DNA of 60,668 nucleotides from Alphaproteobacteria bacterium. GTDB taxonomy: Bacteria > Pseudomonadota > Alphaproteobacteria > Micropepsales > Micropepsaceae. Below are positions 35,170-44,754 of the stretch, one piece after another; the stretch's first letter is position 1, and every line of letters begins with the position of its first letter. Under the pieces are notes generated by a model. The model was not told where the DNA came from, made no database searches, and saw nothing but the letters and a program-made list of their open reading frames with translations. A program made the translations under genes and the position numbers. Location of the stretch: contig JACCXK010000028.1 of NCBI GenBank assembly GCA_013697055.1, positions 1-60,668 on the forward strand. The letters are read 5' to 3'.

Positions 35170-36992
35170 TCCGCGGCTTCCCTGGATGTGAGCGACATGC
35201 GTTCGGCGATGGCGGCGATGATGAAACGGGCGGTGATCACCTGGCCGTCATAATGCAGGATGGAAATAAAGCGCGCCGGGTCGATGCCGCATTCATTGAC
35301 CAGCAGGCTGCGCATCTGGGCGTCGCGGTTCTGCTCCACCAGGAAGACCTGGTCATAGGCATTGATGAAATCGGTCACCGCCTCGCTGAAGGGGAAGGCG
35401 CGCAGCCGCATCGTGTCCAGGTGAATGCCGTCGGCGGCCAGCGCCGCCAGCGCCTCACGCATCGCCGGTGCGGTGGAGCCGAAATAGATCACCCCGCATT
35501 TGGCTTTCTCGCGGGCCTTTTCGATCACCGGTGCGGGCACCAGGCTCTTGGCGGTTTCGAACTTGCGCAACAGCCGCTGCATATTGTCCTGATAGACCGC
35601 GCCTTCCTCGCTGTATTTGGCGAAACGGTCTCTGGAGGAGCCGCGGGTGAAATAGGCGCCCTTGCTGGGATGGGTGCCGGGGAGGGTGCGGTAGGGGATG
35701 GCGTCGCCGTCCACGTCCAGATAGCGGCCGAAGGTCTTGCCGGCTTCCAGTTCCTCGGCGGTCATCACCTTGCCGCGGTCGTAAACCCGCTTGTCGTCCC
35801 AGGTGAAAGGTTCGCACAGCCAGTCGTTCATGCCGATATCCAGGTCTTCCAGCACGAAGATCGGGGTCTGCAGCCTCTCGGCCAAGTCGAAGGACTGGGC
35901 GCAAAATTCGAACAACTCGCGCGGATCTTCAGGAATCAACAGCACATGCTTGGTGTCGCCATGGGAGGCATAGGCGCAGATCAGAAGATCGGCCTGCTGG
36001 GTGCGGGTGGGCATGCCGGTCGAAGGGCCGCCGCGCTGCACGTCAATAATCACGGCCGGGACTTCGGCGAAATAGGCCAGGCCCAGGAATTCCTGCATCA
36101 GGGAGATGCCGGGGCCTGATGTCGCGGTGAAGGCGCGGGCGCCGTTCCAGCTCGCCCCGATCACCGTGCCGATGGCGGAGATTTCGTCTTCGGACTGGAC
36201 GATGGCGAACTTGTTCTTGGCCGAGTCGGCGTCGACCCGGTACTTGCGGCAATGCTTGGCGAAGGCTTCCGCCACCGAAGTGGACGGCGTGATGGGATAC
36301 CAGGCCGCCACCGTGGCGCCGCCATAGACGCAGCCCAGGCCGGCCGCGTCATTGCCGGTGACGAAGATGCGCTTGCCCACCTCGTTGGCGCGCTCGACCT
36401 TGAGGCTGCAGATGTCCGCCAGATGCTCCTGGGCATAGTCATGGCCCATGCGCAGCGCCTGCTGGTTGGGCGCGATCAGGGCTTCCTTTTTGCTGTACTG
36501 CTCTCCGATCAGCTTCTCCATCACCTCGGGCTCTATGCCCAGAAGCTGCGCCAGGGCGCCGATATAGATGATGTTCTTGAACAGCTGGCGCTGGCGCGGG
36601 TCCTTGTACGCTGCATTGCTGATCTCGGTCAGCGGCATGCGGATGATGTTGATGTCGTCGCGGAATTTCGAGGCCGGGATCGGGCGCGAGGAATCGTAGA
36701 ACAGGTAGCCGCCCGGATCGATGGAGGCGATATCCTTGTCCCAGGTCTGGGGGTTCATCGCCACCATCAGGTCGACGCCGCCGCGCCGGCCCAGCCAGCC
36801 CTTGCCGGAGATGCGCACTTCGTACCAAGTGGGCAGGCCCTGGATGTTGGACGGGAAGATGTTGCGCGAGGTCACCGGTACGCCCATGCGCAGGATGGAG
36901 CGAGCGAACATCTCGTTGGCGGACGCCGAGCCCGAGCCGTTGACGTTGGCGAACTTCACCACGAAATCATTGACGGATTTTATCGCCGGCAT
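35166..36992 (-). CDS. korA: 2-oxoacid:ferredoxin oxidoreductase, fused gamma-alpha subunit
   Basis: 608 residues. N-terminal gamma domain (about 1-200; NVNGSGSASANEMFARSILR, GGVDLMVAMNPQTWDKDIAS) joined to the alpha pyrimidine domain (from about 215; GNDAAGLGCVYGGATVAAWY, YPITPSTSVAEAFAKHCRKY near residue 231, TATSGPGISLMQEFLGLAYF, RGGPSTGMPTRTQQADLL). This fusion is typical of aerobic-type KorA proteins. ATG at 36992 starts 13 bp before the end of the upstream FAD protein gene, and the stop overlaps korB, giving one tightly coupled operon. Confidence 0.9.
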   Translation of the reverse strand: MPAIKSVNDFVVKFANVNGSGSASANEMFARSILRMGVPVTSRNIFPSNIQGLPTWYEVRISGKGWLGRRGGVDLMVAMNPQTWDKDIASIDPGGYLFYDSSRPIPASKFRDDINIIRMPLTEISNAAYKDPRQRQLFKNIIYIGALAQLLGIEPEVMEKLIGEQYSKKEALIAPNQQALRMGHDYAQEHLADICSLKVERANEVGKRIFVTGNDAAGLGCVYGGATVAAWYPITPSTSVAEAFAKHCRKYRVDADSAKNKFAIVQSEDEISAIGTVIGASWNGARAFTATSGPGISLMQEFLGLAYFAEVPAVIIDVQRGGPSTGMPTRTQQADLLICAYASHGDTKHVLLIPEDPRELFEFCAQSFDLAERLQTPIFVLEDLDIGMNDWLCEPFTWDDKRVYDRGKVMTAEELEAGKTFGRYLDVDGDAIPYRTLPGTHPSKGAYFTRGSSRDRFAKYSEEGAVYQDNMQRLLRKFETAKSLVPAPVIEKAREKAKCGVIYFGSTAPAMREALAALAADGIHLDTMRLRAFPFSEAVTDFINAYDQVFLVEQNRDAQMRSLLVNECGIDPARFISILHYDGQVITARFIIAAIAERMSLTSREAAE

Positions 36993-38854
36993 GCGTACTC
37001 CGTCTTGGGCGCGTTCAGCAGGAATTTCTGCATGTCCCAGGCGCCGGTGGGGCAGCGTTCGGCGCAAAGCCCGCAATGCAGACACAGGTCTTCGTCCTTG
37101 GCCATCACCCGGCCGGTCTTGAGAGCGCTGGAAATATACAGGTCCTGGTCGGGATGCAGCGCCGGCGCCGTCAGCCGGTGGCGCAGATCGCCTTCGACGC
37201 CATTGGCGGTGAAGGTGATGCAATCCATCGGGCAGATATCGACGCAGGCGTCGCATTCGATGCATTTGGGGGTGTCGAAGACGGTCTGGACGTCGCAGTT
37301 CAGGCAACGCTCGGCTTCCGCGAAGGCCTGGGCGATGTCGAAGCCCAGCTCCACTTCCAGCTTCACATCCTTCAGCGTCTTTTCGATGGGGGCATGGGGC
37401 ACCTTGAAGCGGTGGTCGTTGGAGATGTCGTTGCCGTAGCTCCATTCATGGATGCCCATTTTCTGGCTGGACAGGTTGACCAGGGGCGAAGGGCGTTGGG
37501 TGGCAACGTCCTTGCCCTGGCACAGCAGGTCGATGGAGATGGCGGCATCATGGCCATGCGCCACCGCCCAGATGATGTTCTTGGGGCCGAACGCCGCATC
37601 GCCGCCGAAGAAGACGCGGGGATTGGTGGACTGGAAGGTGGTCGGGCTCACCTTGGGCATGTTCCATTTGTCGAATTCCACCCCCGTATCGCGCTCGATC
37701 CAGGGGAAGGCGTTTTCCTGGCCCACCGCCACCAGCACATCATCGCATTCCATAACCAAATCCGGCTCGCCGGACGGCACCAAATTGCGACGGCCCTTGG
37801 CATCGGTCTCGGCCTTCACCTTCTGGAAACGCACGCCGGTCAGCTTGCCGTTCGTGTGCAGAAATTCGGCAGGCACCAGGAAATTGTGGATCGGGATGCC
37901 TTCATGCATCGCGTCTTCTTTTTCCCAGGGGCTGGCTTTCATTTCCCCGAAACCGGAACGCACCACGACATTGACCTGTTCGCCGCCCAGCCTCCGCGAG
38001 GTGCGGCAGCAATCCATGGCGGTGTTGCCGCCGCCCAGCACGATCACGCGCTTGCCGATCCGGGTGGTATGGCCAAAGGACACGGACGCCAGCCAGTCGA
38101 TGCCGATATGGATATTGGCGCCGGCTTCCTTCCGGCCCGGAATCTCCAACTCGCGCCCGCGCGGCGCGCCACAGCCGACAAAGATGGCGTCATAATTCTC
38201 GGCCAGCAAATCTTTCATCGACGTGATCTTCTGGCCCAGCCGCAGTTCGGGCTTGAGGTCCAGGATGTAATTCACTTCCTCGTCCAGCACCGTTTCGGGC
38301 AGGCGGAATTTCGGAATCTGGGTGCGCATCATGCCGCCGGCATTGGCGTCACCGTCATACAGCACGACTTCGTATCCCAGCGGCAGCAGGTCGCGCGCGA
38401 CTGTCAGCGAAGCGGGCCCTGCGCCGATCAACGCCACGCGCTTGCCGTTCTTCTGCGCCGCGGGCGCGGGCATGCGGTCCTTCACGTCATCCTTGTTGTC
38501 GGCGGCGACGCGCTTGAGGCGGCAGATGGCGACCGGCTCGGCTTTCTTGGTGACTTCTTCCACGCGGCCACGGCGGCACGCGGGCTCGCAGGGGCGGTCG
38601 CAGGTGCGGCCCAGCACACCGGGAAACACATTGGAATGCCAGTTGACCATATAGGCGTCGGAATAACGCCCGGCCGCGATCATGCGGATATATTCGGGAA
38701 CGGGGGTATGGGCCGGACACGCCCATTGGCAATCCACCACCTTGTGGAAGTAATCGGGATTGGCGATATCCGTGGGCTTCATCCCAGCGGAAGACTGACC
38801 ATTTACCGCGCCCGACGGTTGCCGGGACGCTTCACTCACCGATGCACCACTCAT
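36980..38854 (-). CDS. GltD-like FAD/NAD(P) oxidoreductase with C-terminal 2x[4Fe-4S] ferredoxin domain
   Basis: 624 residues from ATG 38854 (a TTG at 38896 is also in frame; start uncertain). Order of parts: GltD/DPYD-type N-terminal Fe-S segment (CQWACPAHTPVPEYIRMI, GRTCDRPCEPACRRG), FAD site VALIGAGPASLTVARDLLPL, NAD(P) site VIVLGGGNTAMDCCRTSRRL, second FAD motif VFFGGDAAFGPKNIIWAVAH, then two 4Fe-4S motifs CIECDACVDICPMDC and CLHCGLCAERCPTG. This is a complete electron path from an Fe-S ferredoxin domain to FAD and NAD(P). Being first in the operon with korAB, it is likely the dedicated acceptor that couples 2-oxoacid oxidation to NAD(P)H (inference). Confidence 0.88.
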   Translation of the reverse strand: MSGASVSEASRQPSGAVNGQSSAGMKPTDIANPDYFHKVVDCQWACPAHTPVPEYIRMIAAGRYSDAYMVNWHSNVFPGVLGRTCDRPCEPACRRGRVEEVTKKAEPVAICRLKRVAADNKDDVKDRMPAPAAQKNGKRVALIGAGPASLTVARDLLPLGYEVVLYDGDANAGGMMRTQIPKFRLPETVLDEEVNYILDLKPELRLGQKITSMKDLLAENYDAIFVGCGAPRGRELEIPGRKEAGANIHIGIDWLASVSFGHTTRIGKRVIVLGGGNTAMDCCRTSRRLGGEQVNVVVRSGFGEMKASPWEKEDAMHEGIPIHNFLVPAEFLHTNGKLTGVRFQKVKAETDAKGRRNLVPSGEPDLVMECDDVLVAVGQENAFPWIERDTGVEFDKWNMPKVSPTTFQSTNPRVFFGGDAAFGPKNIIWAVAHGHDAAISIDLLCQGKDVATQRPSPLVNLSSQKMGIHEWSYGNDISNDHRFKVPHAPIEKTLKDVKLEVELGFDIAQAFAEAERCLNCDVQTVFDTPKCIECDACVDICPMDCITFTANGVEGDLRHRLTAPALHPDQDLYISSALKTGRVMAKDEDLCLHCGLCAERCPTGAWDMQKFLLNAPKTEYACRR

Positions 38855-39099
38855 GCTGCCGACTGCTTCCCCAATGACACGCCCCAAAAGGACCAACGTC
38901 TGATGGATACTCAGCTATGTGTGCGGATGGTCCTTAGATCGTTCTGTGCTCTTTGTTATTGTTGTTCAGCACGTCCGGAAAATTGGCCGGCGGCTTTCCT
39001 TGAGTCCCTGTACGCCCATACTAGCGAGGGGTAAAGCTGCGCAAAAGGCTTGTTGCACCGCGTCATGAACGTGGCGGAAAGCCGTTCGATGACAAGCGG

Positions 39100-40347
39100 T
39101 TAAGAAGCCGCCGCCAGGCGCTGTTCGGGCTTCATGGTAAAGGCCAGGGCCATGCCCAACAGCATCAGCACAATGCTGCCCAGGAAAGGCAGTTGCCAGT
39201 CGCCGGTCCGGTCGATCAGCCAGCCGCCCACCACCGGCGAGACGATGGCCGCGAAGGCCGAGCCGGTGTTCATGATGCCGCTGGCGGTGCCGGAATGGTC
39301 CGGCGCGATGTCCATGGGCACGGCCCACATCGGACCGATGGTCATTTCTGCGAAGAAGAAGCCGGCCGACAGGCTGATCGCCGACACGGTCAGGTCGTGG
39401 CTGAACATCATGGGCAACAGCGACAGGCAGGTCAGTCCCATGCACACCGACACCATAAGGCTGCGGGCGCGATTGAGATTGCCGGTACGGGCATAGAGGC
39501 GGTCGGTGACGATGCCGCCCAAGGTGTCGCCGACCACGCCGGCCAGAAATACGCCGGACGAGAACAGCGCCATGCTTTTCAAGTCCTGGCCCTGGTGCTG
39601 AAAATATTGCGGGATCCAGCTGAGGAACAGCCACAGGGTCCAGCCGTAGCAGAAATAGACGATGGTGACCGGCGCCATGCGCTTGACCAGTGGTCCCCAC
39701 GGCACCGGCTGCCCCTTGGGCTTGGGCGGCGGCAGGACGGCACATTCCTCCACCGTCATGCCGGGATGATCCGCAGGATTTTCGCGGAAGACAAAAAACC
39801 AGATGACGACCCAGACAAAACTGACGGCGGCGCAGACAAAGAAAGAGGCGCGCCACCCGTATGTTGCCATCACGCCCACAATGAGTCCGGGCGCCAGGGC
39901 ATTGCCCAGCCGCGCCGCCGAATGGGTGATGCCTTGCGCGAAGCCGCGGTCCGCGGGCTTGACCCAGCGCGACATGGCGGCAGTGGCGGCAGGAAAGGTG
40001 GCGCCTTCGCCCAGGCCCAGCAGCACGCGCGCGACCAGCAGTGAGACCAGGCCGCCCGCCAGTCCGGTCAGGACCGTGGCCGATGCCCAGATCAGGCTGC
40101 AGACGATCAGGGTGCGGCGGGTGCCGAACCGGTCGCTGACCCAGCCGCCGATGACCTGGAAAATCAGGTAGGGATAGGCGAAAGCGGAAAAGACCAAGCC
40201 GATCTGGGTCTTCGAGAGGTTGAATTCCTTGCCGAAGCCCAGCGCCCCGACCGAAGCGGTGCTGACATTGACCCGATCGATATAGGTGATCAGGTACATC
40301 AGGCACAGCATCACCAGCACGATGCCGGTGGGGCGAAAGAGCTTCAT
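39100..40347 (-). CDS. MFS transporter, ACS (sugar acid/anion) subfamily
   Basis: 415 residues, 12 predicted helices. The N-terminal helix motif CLMYLITYIDRVNVSTASVG and WVSDRFGTRRTLIVCSLIWA are signatures of the anion:cation symporter group that imports hexuronates, galactonate, glucarate or similar sugar acids. LGLGEGATFPAATAAMSRWV is a further ACS motif. Start ATG 40347 with GGAGGGAA upstream. It is followed closely by an upstream aminotransferase gene on the same strand (60 bp), so the pair may be one operon. Substrate open; the nearby hydroxyacid dehydrogenase suggests a 2-hydroxy acid. Confidence 0.85.
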   Translation of the reverse strand: MKLFRPTGIVLVMLCLMYLITYIDRVNVSTASVGALGFGKEFNLSKTQIGLVFSAFAYPYLIFQVIGGWVSDRFGTRRTLIVCSLIWASATVLTGLAGGLVSLLVARVLLGLGEGATFPAATAAMSRWVKPADRGFAQGITHSAARLGNALAPGLIVGVMATYGWRASFFVCAAVSFVWVVIWFFVFRENPADHPGMTVEECAVLPPPKPKGQPVPWGPLVKRMAPVTIVYFCYGWTLWLFLSWIPQYFQHQGQDLKSMALFSSGVFLAGVVGDTLGGIVTDRLYARTGNLNRARSLMVSVCMGLTCLSLLPMMFSHDLTVSAISLSAGFFFAEMTIGPMWAVPMDIAPDHSGTASGIMNTGSAFAAIVSPVVGGWLIDRTGDWQLPFLGSIVLMLLGMALAFTMKPEQRLAAAS

Positions 40348-40407
40348 GTCCGTTCCCTCCGCGCCTTGTCGGCGCTTTTGTCATTATGACGTCGCCGTTA
40401 TGACACT

Positions 40408-41628
40408 TTATGCCGGGCGCGCCGCGAAATATTCCATGGCGGCGTCCACGCCGCGCCCCGCCAGATTCACCCCCGCAAGCTTCAATCCCATCTCGCAGCC
40501 CGCCAAGGTCGCCAGCAAGGTCAGGTCATTGCTGTTGCCCAGATGGCCGATGCGGAAGGTGCGGCCCTTGAGCTTGCCAAGCCCAGCGCCCAAAGAAAGA
40601 TCGAAGCGTTCCAGGATCGACTTGCGCAATTTGTCGGCGTCGATGCCTTTGGGCAGGATAATGCCGGTGAGAATGGGAGAGTGCAGCTCCTTGTCGGCGC
40701 ATTGCACCGGCAGGCCCCAGGCTTCCACCGCACCGCGCACGCCGGCCGACCAGCGTTTGTGGCGGGCGAATATCTTGTCCAGAGTTTCGGCCTCGATCAT
40801 CTCCAGCGCTTCGTGCAGACCATAAAGAAGATTGGTGGCTGGTGTGTATGGGAAATAACCCGTCTTGTTCATCTCGATGATTTCGTCCCAGGCCCAATAG
40901 GATTTGGGCAGCTTGGCGGTCTTCGATGCTTCGATGGCGCGCGGCGACAGGGCGTTGAAGCTAAGACCCGGCGGCAGCATCAAACCTTTCTGCGAGCCGC
41001 TGATGGTGACGTCCACGCCCCATTCGTCATGGCGGTAGTCGGCGCTGGCCAGTCCTGAGATGCTGTCCACCACCAGCAGCGCCGGATGCTTGGCCGCGTC
41101 GATCGCCTTGCGCACGGCGGTGATATCCGACGTCACACCGGTGGAGGTTTCGTTATGAACCACGCACACCGCTTTGATGCGATGCTCCTTGTCCTTTTCC
41201 AGCCGCTCCTGGATCAGCGCCGCCTGCACGCCATGGCGCCAGCCCGGGGCTTCGGGCAGATCGGCATCGTCGCCGCCTTTCCATTCCAGGATCTCGGTGG
41301 AAACACCCAGCCGTCCCGCCAGCCGTGCCCACAGGGCGGCGAACTGGCCCGTCTCGTACATCACAATGTGATCGCCGGGGCTGAACAGATTGACCAGCGC
41401 CGCTTCCCAGGCGCCGGTGCCGGAGGAGGGATAGATCATCACCGGATGCTGGGTCTTGAAAATGCGCCTGATGCCCTGGGTGAGCTTCAGCCCCAGCGCG
41501 CCGAATTCAGGCCCGCGATGGTCGATGGTGGGCAGGCTCAGCGCGCGCAGGATGCGATCCGGCACGGGGCTGGGGCCGGGGATCTGCAGGAAGTGATTGC
41601 CGGTGGGATGGAAATCGAGCGTCAGCAT
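40408..41628 (-). CDS. class V aminotransferase, alanine/serine-glyoxylate type
   Basis: 406 residues; PLP enzyme that moves an amino group from serine or alanine to glyoxylate. Start FLQIPGPSPVPDRILRAL and DHRGPEFGALGLKLTQGIRR are the AGT/SGA family signature, and VMIYPSSGTGAWEAALVNLF the glycine-rich PLP phosphate loop. The Schiff-base lysine is K214 in SGSQKGLMLPPG. Serine-glyoxylate or alanine-glyoxylate specificity cannot be told. It is divergent from the FAD/Fe-S dehydrogenase, which would make a 2-oxoacid such as glyoxylate from a hydroxyacid, fitting a common pathway. Confidence 0.9.
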   Translation of the reverse strand: MLTLDFHPTGNHFLQIPGPSPVPDRILRALSLPTIDHRGPEFGALGLKLTQGIRRIFKTQHPVMIYPSSGTGAWEAALVNLFSPGDHIVMYETGQFAALWARLAGRLGVSTEILEWKGGDDADLPEAPGWRHGVQAALIQERLEKDKEHRIKAVCVVHNETSTGVTSDITAVRKAIDAAKHPALLVVDSISGLASADYRHDEWGVDVTISGSQKGLMLPPGLSFNALSPRAIEASKTAKLPKSYWAWDEIIEMNKTGYFPYTPATNLLYGLHEALEMIEAETLDKIFARHKRWSAGVRGAVEAWGLPVQCADKELHSPILTGIILPKGIDADKLRKSILERFDLSLGAGLGKLKGRTFRIGHLGNSNDLTLLATLAGCEMGLKLAGVNLAGRGVDAAMEYFAARPA

Positions 41629-41732
41629 GACCCGCCTGTTGCTTTGTGTTCTTTGGTCAAAATGCTAGGGTTCCGGGGACAGAATTGCAAACGAAGAGCG
41701 GGCACCCCCGCCGCGCCAAGGCCGGATTTCCT

Positions 41733-44700
41733 GTGCTGAACAAACCTGTTTCCGGCGCGGCGTCCAACGATACCACCCAGTCTCTTTCACGTCGCCTTGA
41801 GACTGAAACCGAAGGCGAAGTGCTGTTCGAGGATGGCGATCGCGGCCGCTATTCGACCGACGCCTCGATCTATCAGGTGATGCCTCTGGGCGTGTTCGTG
41901 CCCCGCACATCGCGCGACGTGGCCATGGCCATCGACATCGCCCGCGACCTGAAAGTGCCGATCGTGCCGCGCGGCGCCGGCACCAGCCAATGTGGCCAGA
42001 CGGTGGGCACAGGCCTGGTGATCGACAACAGCAAGTATCGTCGCGCCATCCTGGATGCGGATGTCGAGAACCGCACCGCCAAGGTCGAGCCGGGGCTGGT
42101 GCTGGATCATCTCAATGCGGCATTGAAAAAGCATGGGCTGTGGCATCCGGTGGATGTTTCGACCAGCGCGCAAGCGACCTTGGGCGGCATGGCCGGCAAC
42201 AACAGTTGCGGCTCGCGCTCCATCGCCTATGGCAACATGGTGCACAATGTCCTGGGCGCCACCGCCTGGCTGTCGGACGGCAGCGAGGTGAAGTTCGGTC
42301 CGGTGGACAGTCTTGGCGGGCTGGGCATCAGCATTGCGGATTTTGTGCGTGGGTTGGCGGCCGAAAACCGCAACGAGATCGAAGCCAACTGGCCCAAGGT
42401 GCTGCGGCGAGTGGCGGGCTACAACCTCGACATTTTCGACAACCAGAATGAGCGGCCCTACACCGACGACGGCAGCGTGAACCTGGCGCATCTTCTGGTG
42501 GGTTCGGAAGGCACGCTCGCTTTCACCAAGGACCTCACGCTCAAACTGGTGCCGCTGCCCAAGAACAAGGTGCTGGGCGTGGTGAACTTCGCCAGCTTTC
42601 ACACCGCGATGGATTCAGCCCAGCACATCGTCAAGCTGGGCCCCAGCGCCGTGGAACTGGTCGATCGCATCATGATCGAACTGGCGCTGTCCAATCCCGC
42701 CTTCCGCCCGACCATGGAAACGGCGCTGATCGGCAAGCCGGAAGCCATTCTGCTGGTGGAATTCGCCGGCGAGGACAAGCCGGCGCTGGTGAAAAAGCTG
42801 AAAGACCTGGTGGCGCTGATGGGCGATCTCGGCCTGCCCGGCAGCGTGGTCGAGTTGGAGGCGGATGCGCCGCAGAAGAATCTGTGGGACGTGCGCAAGG
42901 CCGGCCTCAACATCATGATGAGCCTGAAGGGCGACGGCAAACCGGTCAGCTTCATCGAGGATTGCGCCGTGCCAATGGTGCATCTGGCTGAATATACTGC
43001 GGCCCTGACCGATGTGTTCGCGCGTCACGGCACCCATGGCACCTGGTATGCCCATGCATCCGTCGGCACCCTGCATGTCCGTCCCATCCTGGACATGCGG
43101 CGCGGCGGCGCCGCCAACATGCGCAGCATCGCCGAAGAGGCGAGCGCGTTGGTGCGCAAATACAAGGGTGCCTTCAGCGGCGAACATGGTGACGGGCTGT
43201 GCCGCGGCGAATGGATCGCATGGCAGTTCGGCCCCCGGATCAATGAGGCCTTCCGCGCCATCAAGCACCATATGGACCCCATCGGCCTGTTCAGCCCCAA
43301 CCGGATCATCGATCCGCCGCGCATGGATGACGGCAACCTGTTCCGCTACCCTCCGCCCGGAGCTGCGCAGCCCTATACCGTGCGGCCTTTGACGACGGCG
43401 CTGGACTGGTCGGATTGGGATGTCCAGAACGATCCGGTCACCGAACAGACCGGCGCGCCCGGCAGCGGCGGCGATCCGGCCCATGGCTTCGCCAAGGCGG
43501 CGGAGATCTGCAACAACAATGGCCATTGCCGCAAGTTCGATGGCGGCACCATGTGTCCCAGCTTTCGCGTCACCCGCGATGAGCAGCACGTCACCCGCGG
43601 CCGCGCCAATGCGTTAAGGCTGGCGCTGTCGGGGCAGTTGGGCGCCGATGCCCTGACCAGCCAGGCGATGCATGACACAATGGACCTCTGCGTCTCCTGC
43701 AAGGGCTGCCGCCGCGAATGTCCCACCGGCGTGGATATGGCCAAGATGAAGGTGGAGTTTCTCTCCCACTACAAGGCCAGACATGGCTTCACCTGGAAGG
43801 AGCGGCTGGTCGCCCATCTGCCCGACTATGCCGATGCCGTCAGCCGGATTGCGGGGCTGGCGAACTTGCGGGACCGCATTCCCGCTTTGGCCTGGCTGAG
43901 CGAAAAGCTCATCGGCCTTTCTGCCCAACGCCCCTTGCCGCGATGGCGCGGCGACACGTTCTGGGCGGCGCATGACACCAACCTGTTTTCCAGCCGCGAA
44001 GCGGCGATGGCCGCGGCGCCGAAAGCCGCTGCCCTGTTCATCGACACTTTCAACGGCACGTTCGAAGCGGAGAACGCCCATGCCGCCGCGCGCATCCTGA
44101 AAAAGGCGGGCTATACGCTCTATTTGATCGCCAAGGATCACGGCCAGCACTGCTGCGGCCGCACCTTCCTGGCGGCCGGCATGGTGGACAAGGCCAAGGC
44201 CAAGCTGTCGGCGTTGCTGGACGATGTGCTGCCGTTGGCCAAGGCTGGCATCGCCATTGTCGGCCTGGAGCCGTCCTGCCTTCTCACCTTGCGCGACGAA
44301 GCCCTTTGCATGGGCTTTGGCGAAACGGCCAGGACCGTATCGGACCAGGCCCTGCTGCTGGAGGAATTTCTGGCGCGCGAAGCCAAGGCCGGCCGTTTTG
44401 CCCTGCCGCTGAGGCCCGCGCCCGCGCCCATCCTGCTGCATGGCCATTGCCACCAGAAAGCCTTCGGCGCCGTGACGCCTATCCTGGATGTATTGCGGCT
44501 GATCCCGGGCGCGTCGCCGGAGCTGATTGAAACCTCCTGCTGCGGCATGGCCGGCAGCTTCGGCTATGACGCCGATCATTATGAGGTTTCCATGCAGATG
44601 GCGGAATTCAGCCTGCTGCCGGCGGTGCGCCGGAATCCGGGCGCCATTATCGTTGCCGACGGAACCAGCTGCCGCCACCAGATCGCCCATGGCGCGGGTG

Positions 44701-44744
44701 TCGCCGCCCGCCATGTCGCGGTCCTGCTGGACGAACTGTCTTGA
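41733..44744 (+). CDS. FAD-linked D-2-hydroxyacid dehydrogenase with Fe-S and CCG domains (GlcD-GlcF fusion, YdiJ-like)
   Basis: About 1003 residues. Parts in order: FAD_binding_4 domain (VPIVPRGAGTSQCGQTVGTG, ATLGGMAGNNSCGSRSIAYG), FAD-oxidase C domain (VELVDRIMIELALSNP, HASVGTLHVRPILDMRRGG, GEHGDGLCRGEW), two cluster regions (CNNNGHCRKFDGGTMCPSFR, CVSCKGCRRECPTG), then CCG repeats (HCCGRTFLAAGMVD, HGHCHQKAFG, ETSCCGMAGSFGYD). This fuses the functions of glycolate oxidase GlcD and GlcF, or of D-2-hydroxyglutarate/D-lactate dehydrogenases. Start uncertain: GTG at 41733 is taken, a GTG at 41646 would add 29 residues without known similarity. Divergent from the aminotransferase by about 105 bp. 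Confidence 0.88.
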   Translation: MLNKPVSGAASNDTTQSLSRRLETETEGEVLFEDGDRGRYSTDASIYQVMPLGVFVPRTSRDVAMAIDIARDLKVPIVPRGAGTSQCGQTVGTGLVIDNSKYRRAILDADVENRTAKVEPGLVLDHLNAALKKHGLWHPVDVSTSAQATLGGMAGNNSCGSRSIAYGNMVHNVLGATAWLSDGSEVKFGPVDSLGGLGISIADFVRGLAAENRNEIEANWPKVLRRVAGYNLDIFDNQNERPYTDDGSVNLAHLLVGSEGTLAFTKDLTLKLVPLPKNKVLGVVNFASFHTAMDSAQHIVKLGPSAVELVDRIMIELALSNPAFRPTMETALIGKPEAILLVEFAGEDKPALVKKLKDLVALMGDLGLPGSVVELEADAPQKNLWDVRKAGLNIMMSLKGDGKPVSFIEDCAVPMVHLAEYTAALTDVFARHGTHGTWYAHASVGTLHVRPILDMRRGGAANMRSIAEEASALVRKYKGAFSGEHGDGLCRGEWIAWQFGPRINEAFRAIKHHMDPIGLFSPNRIIDPPRMDDGNLFRYPPPGAAQPYTVRPLTTALDWSDWDVQNDPVTEQTGAPGSGGDPAHGFAKAAEICNNNGHCRKFDGGTMCPSFRVTRDEQHVTRGRANALRLALSGQLGADALTSQAMHDTMDLCVSCKGCRRECPTGVDMAKMKVEFLSHYKARHGFTWKERLVAHLPDYADAVSRIAGLANLRDRIPALAWLSEKLIGLSAQRPLPRWRGDTFWAAHDTNLFSSREAAMAAAPKAAALFIDTFNGTFEAENAHAAARILKKAGYTLYLIAKDHGQHCCGRTFLAAGMVDKAKAKLSALLDDVLPLAKAGIAIVGLEPSCLLTLRDEALCMGFGETARTVSDQALLLEEFLAREAKAGRFALPLRPAPAPILLHGHCHQKAFGAVTPILDVLRLIPGASPELIETSCCGMAGSFGYDADHYEVSMQMAEFSLLPAVRRNPGAIIVADGTSCRHQIAHGAGVAARHVAVLLDELS

Positions 44745-44754
44745 GCGTCGTGTC

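Noticed and set aside
37076..39034. 652-residue plus-strand frame opposite the FAD/Fe-S protein
   Set aside because: Complement of a gene with clear FAD, NAD and 4Fe-4S motifs; no motif of its own.
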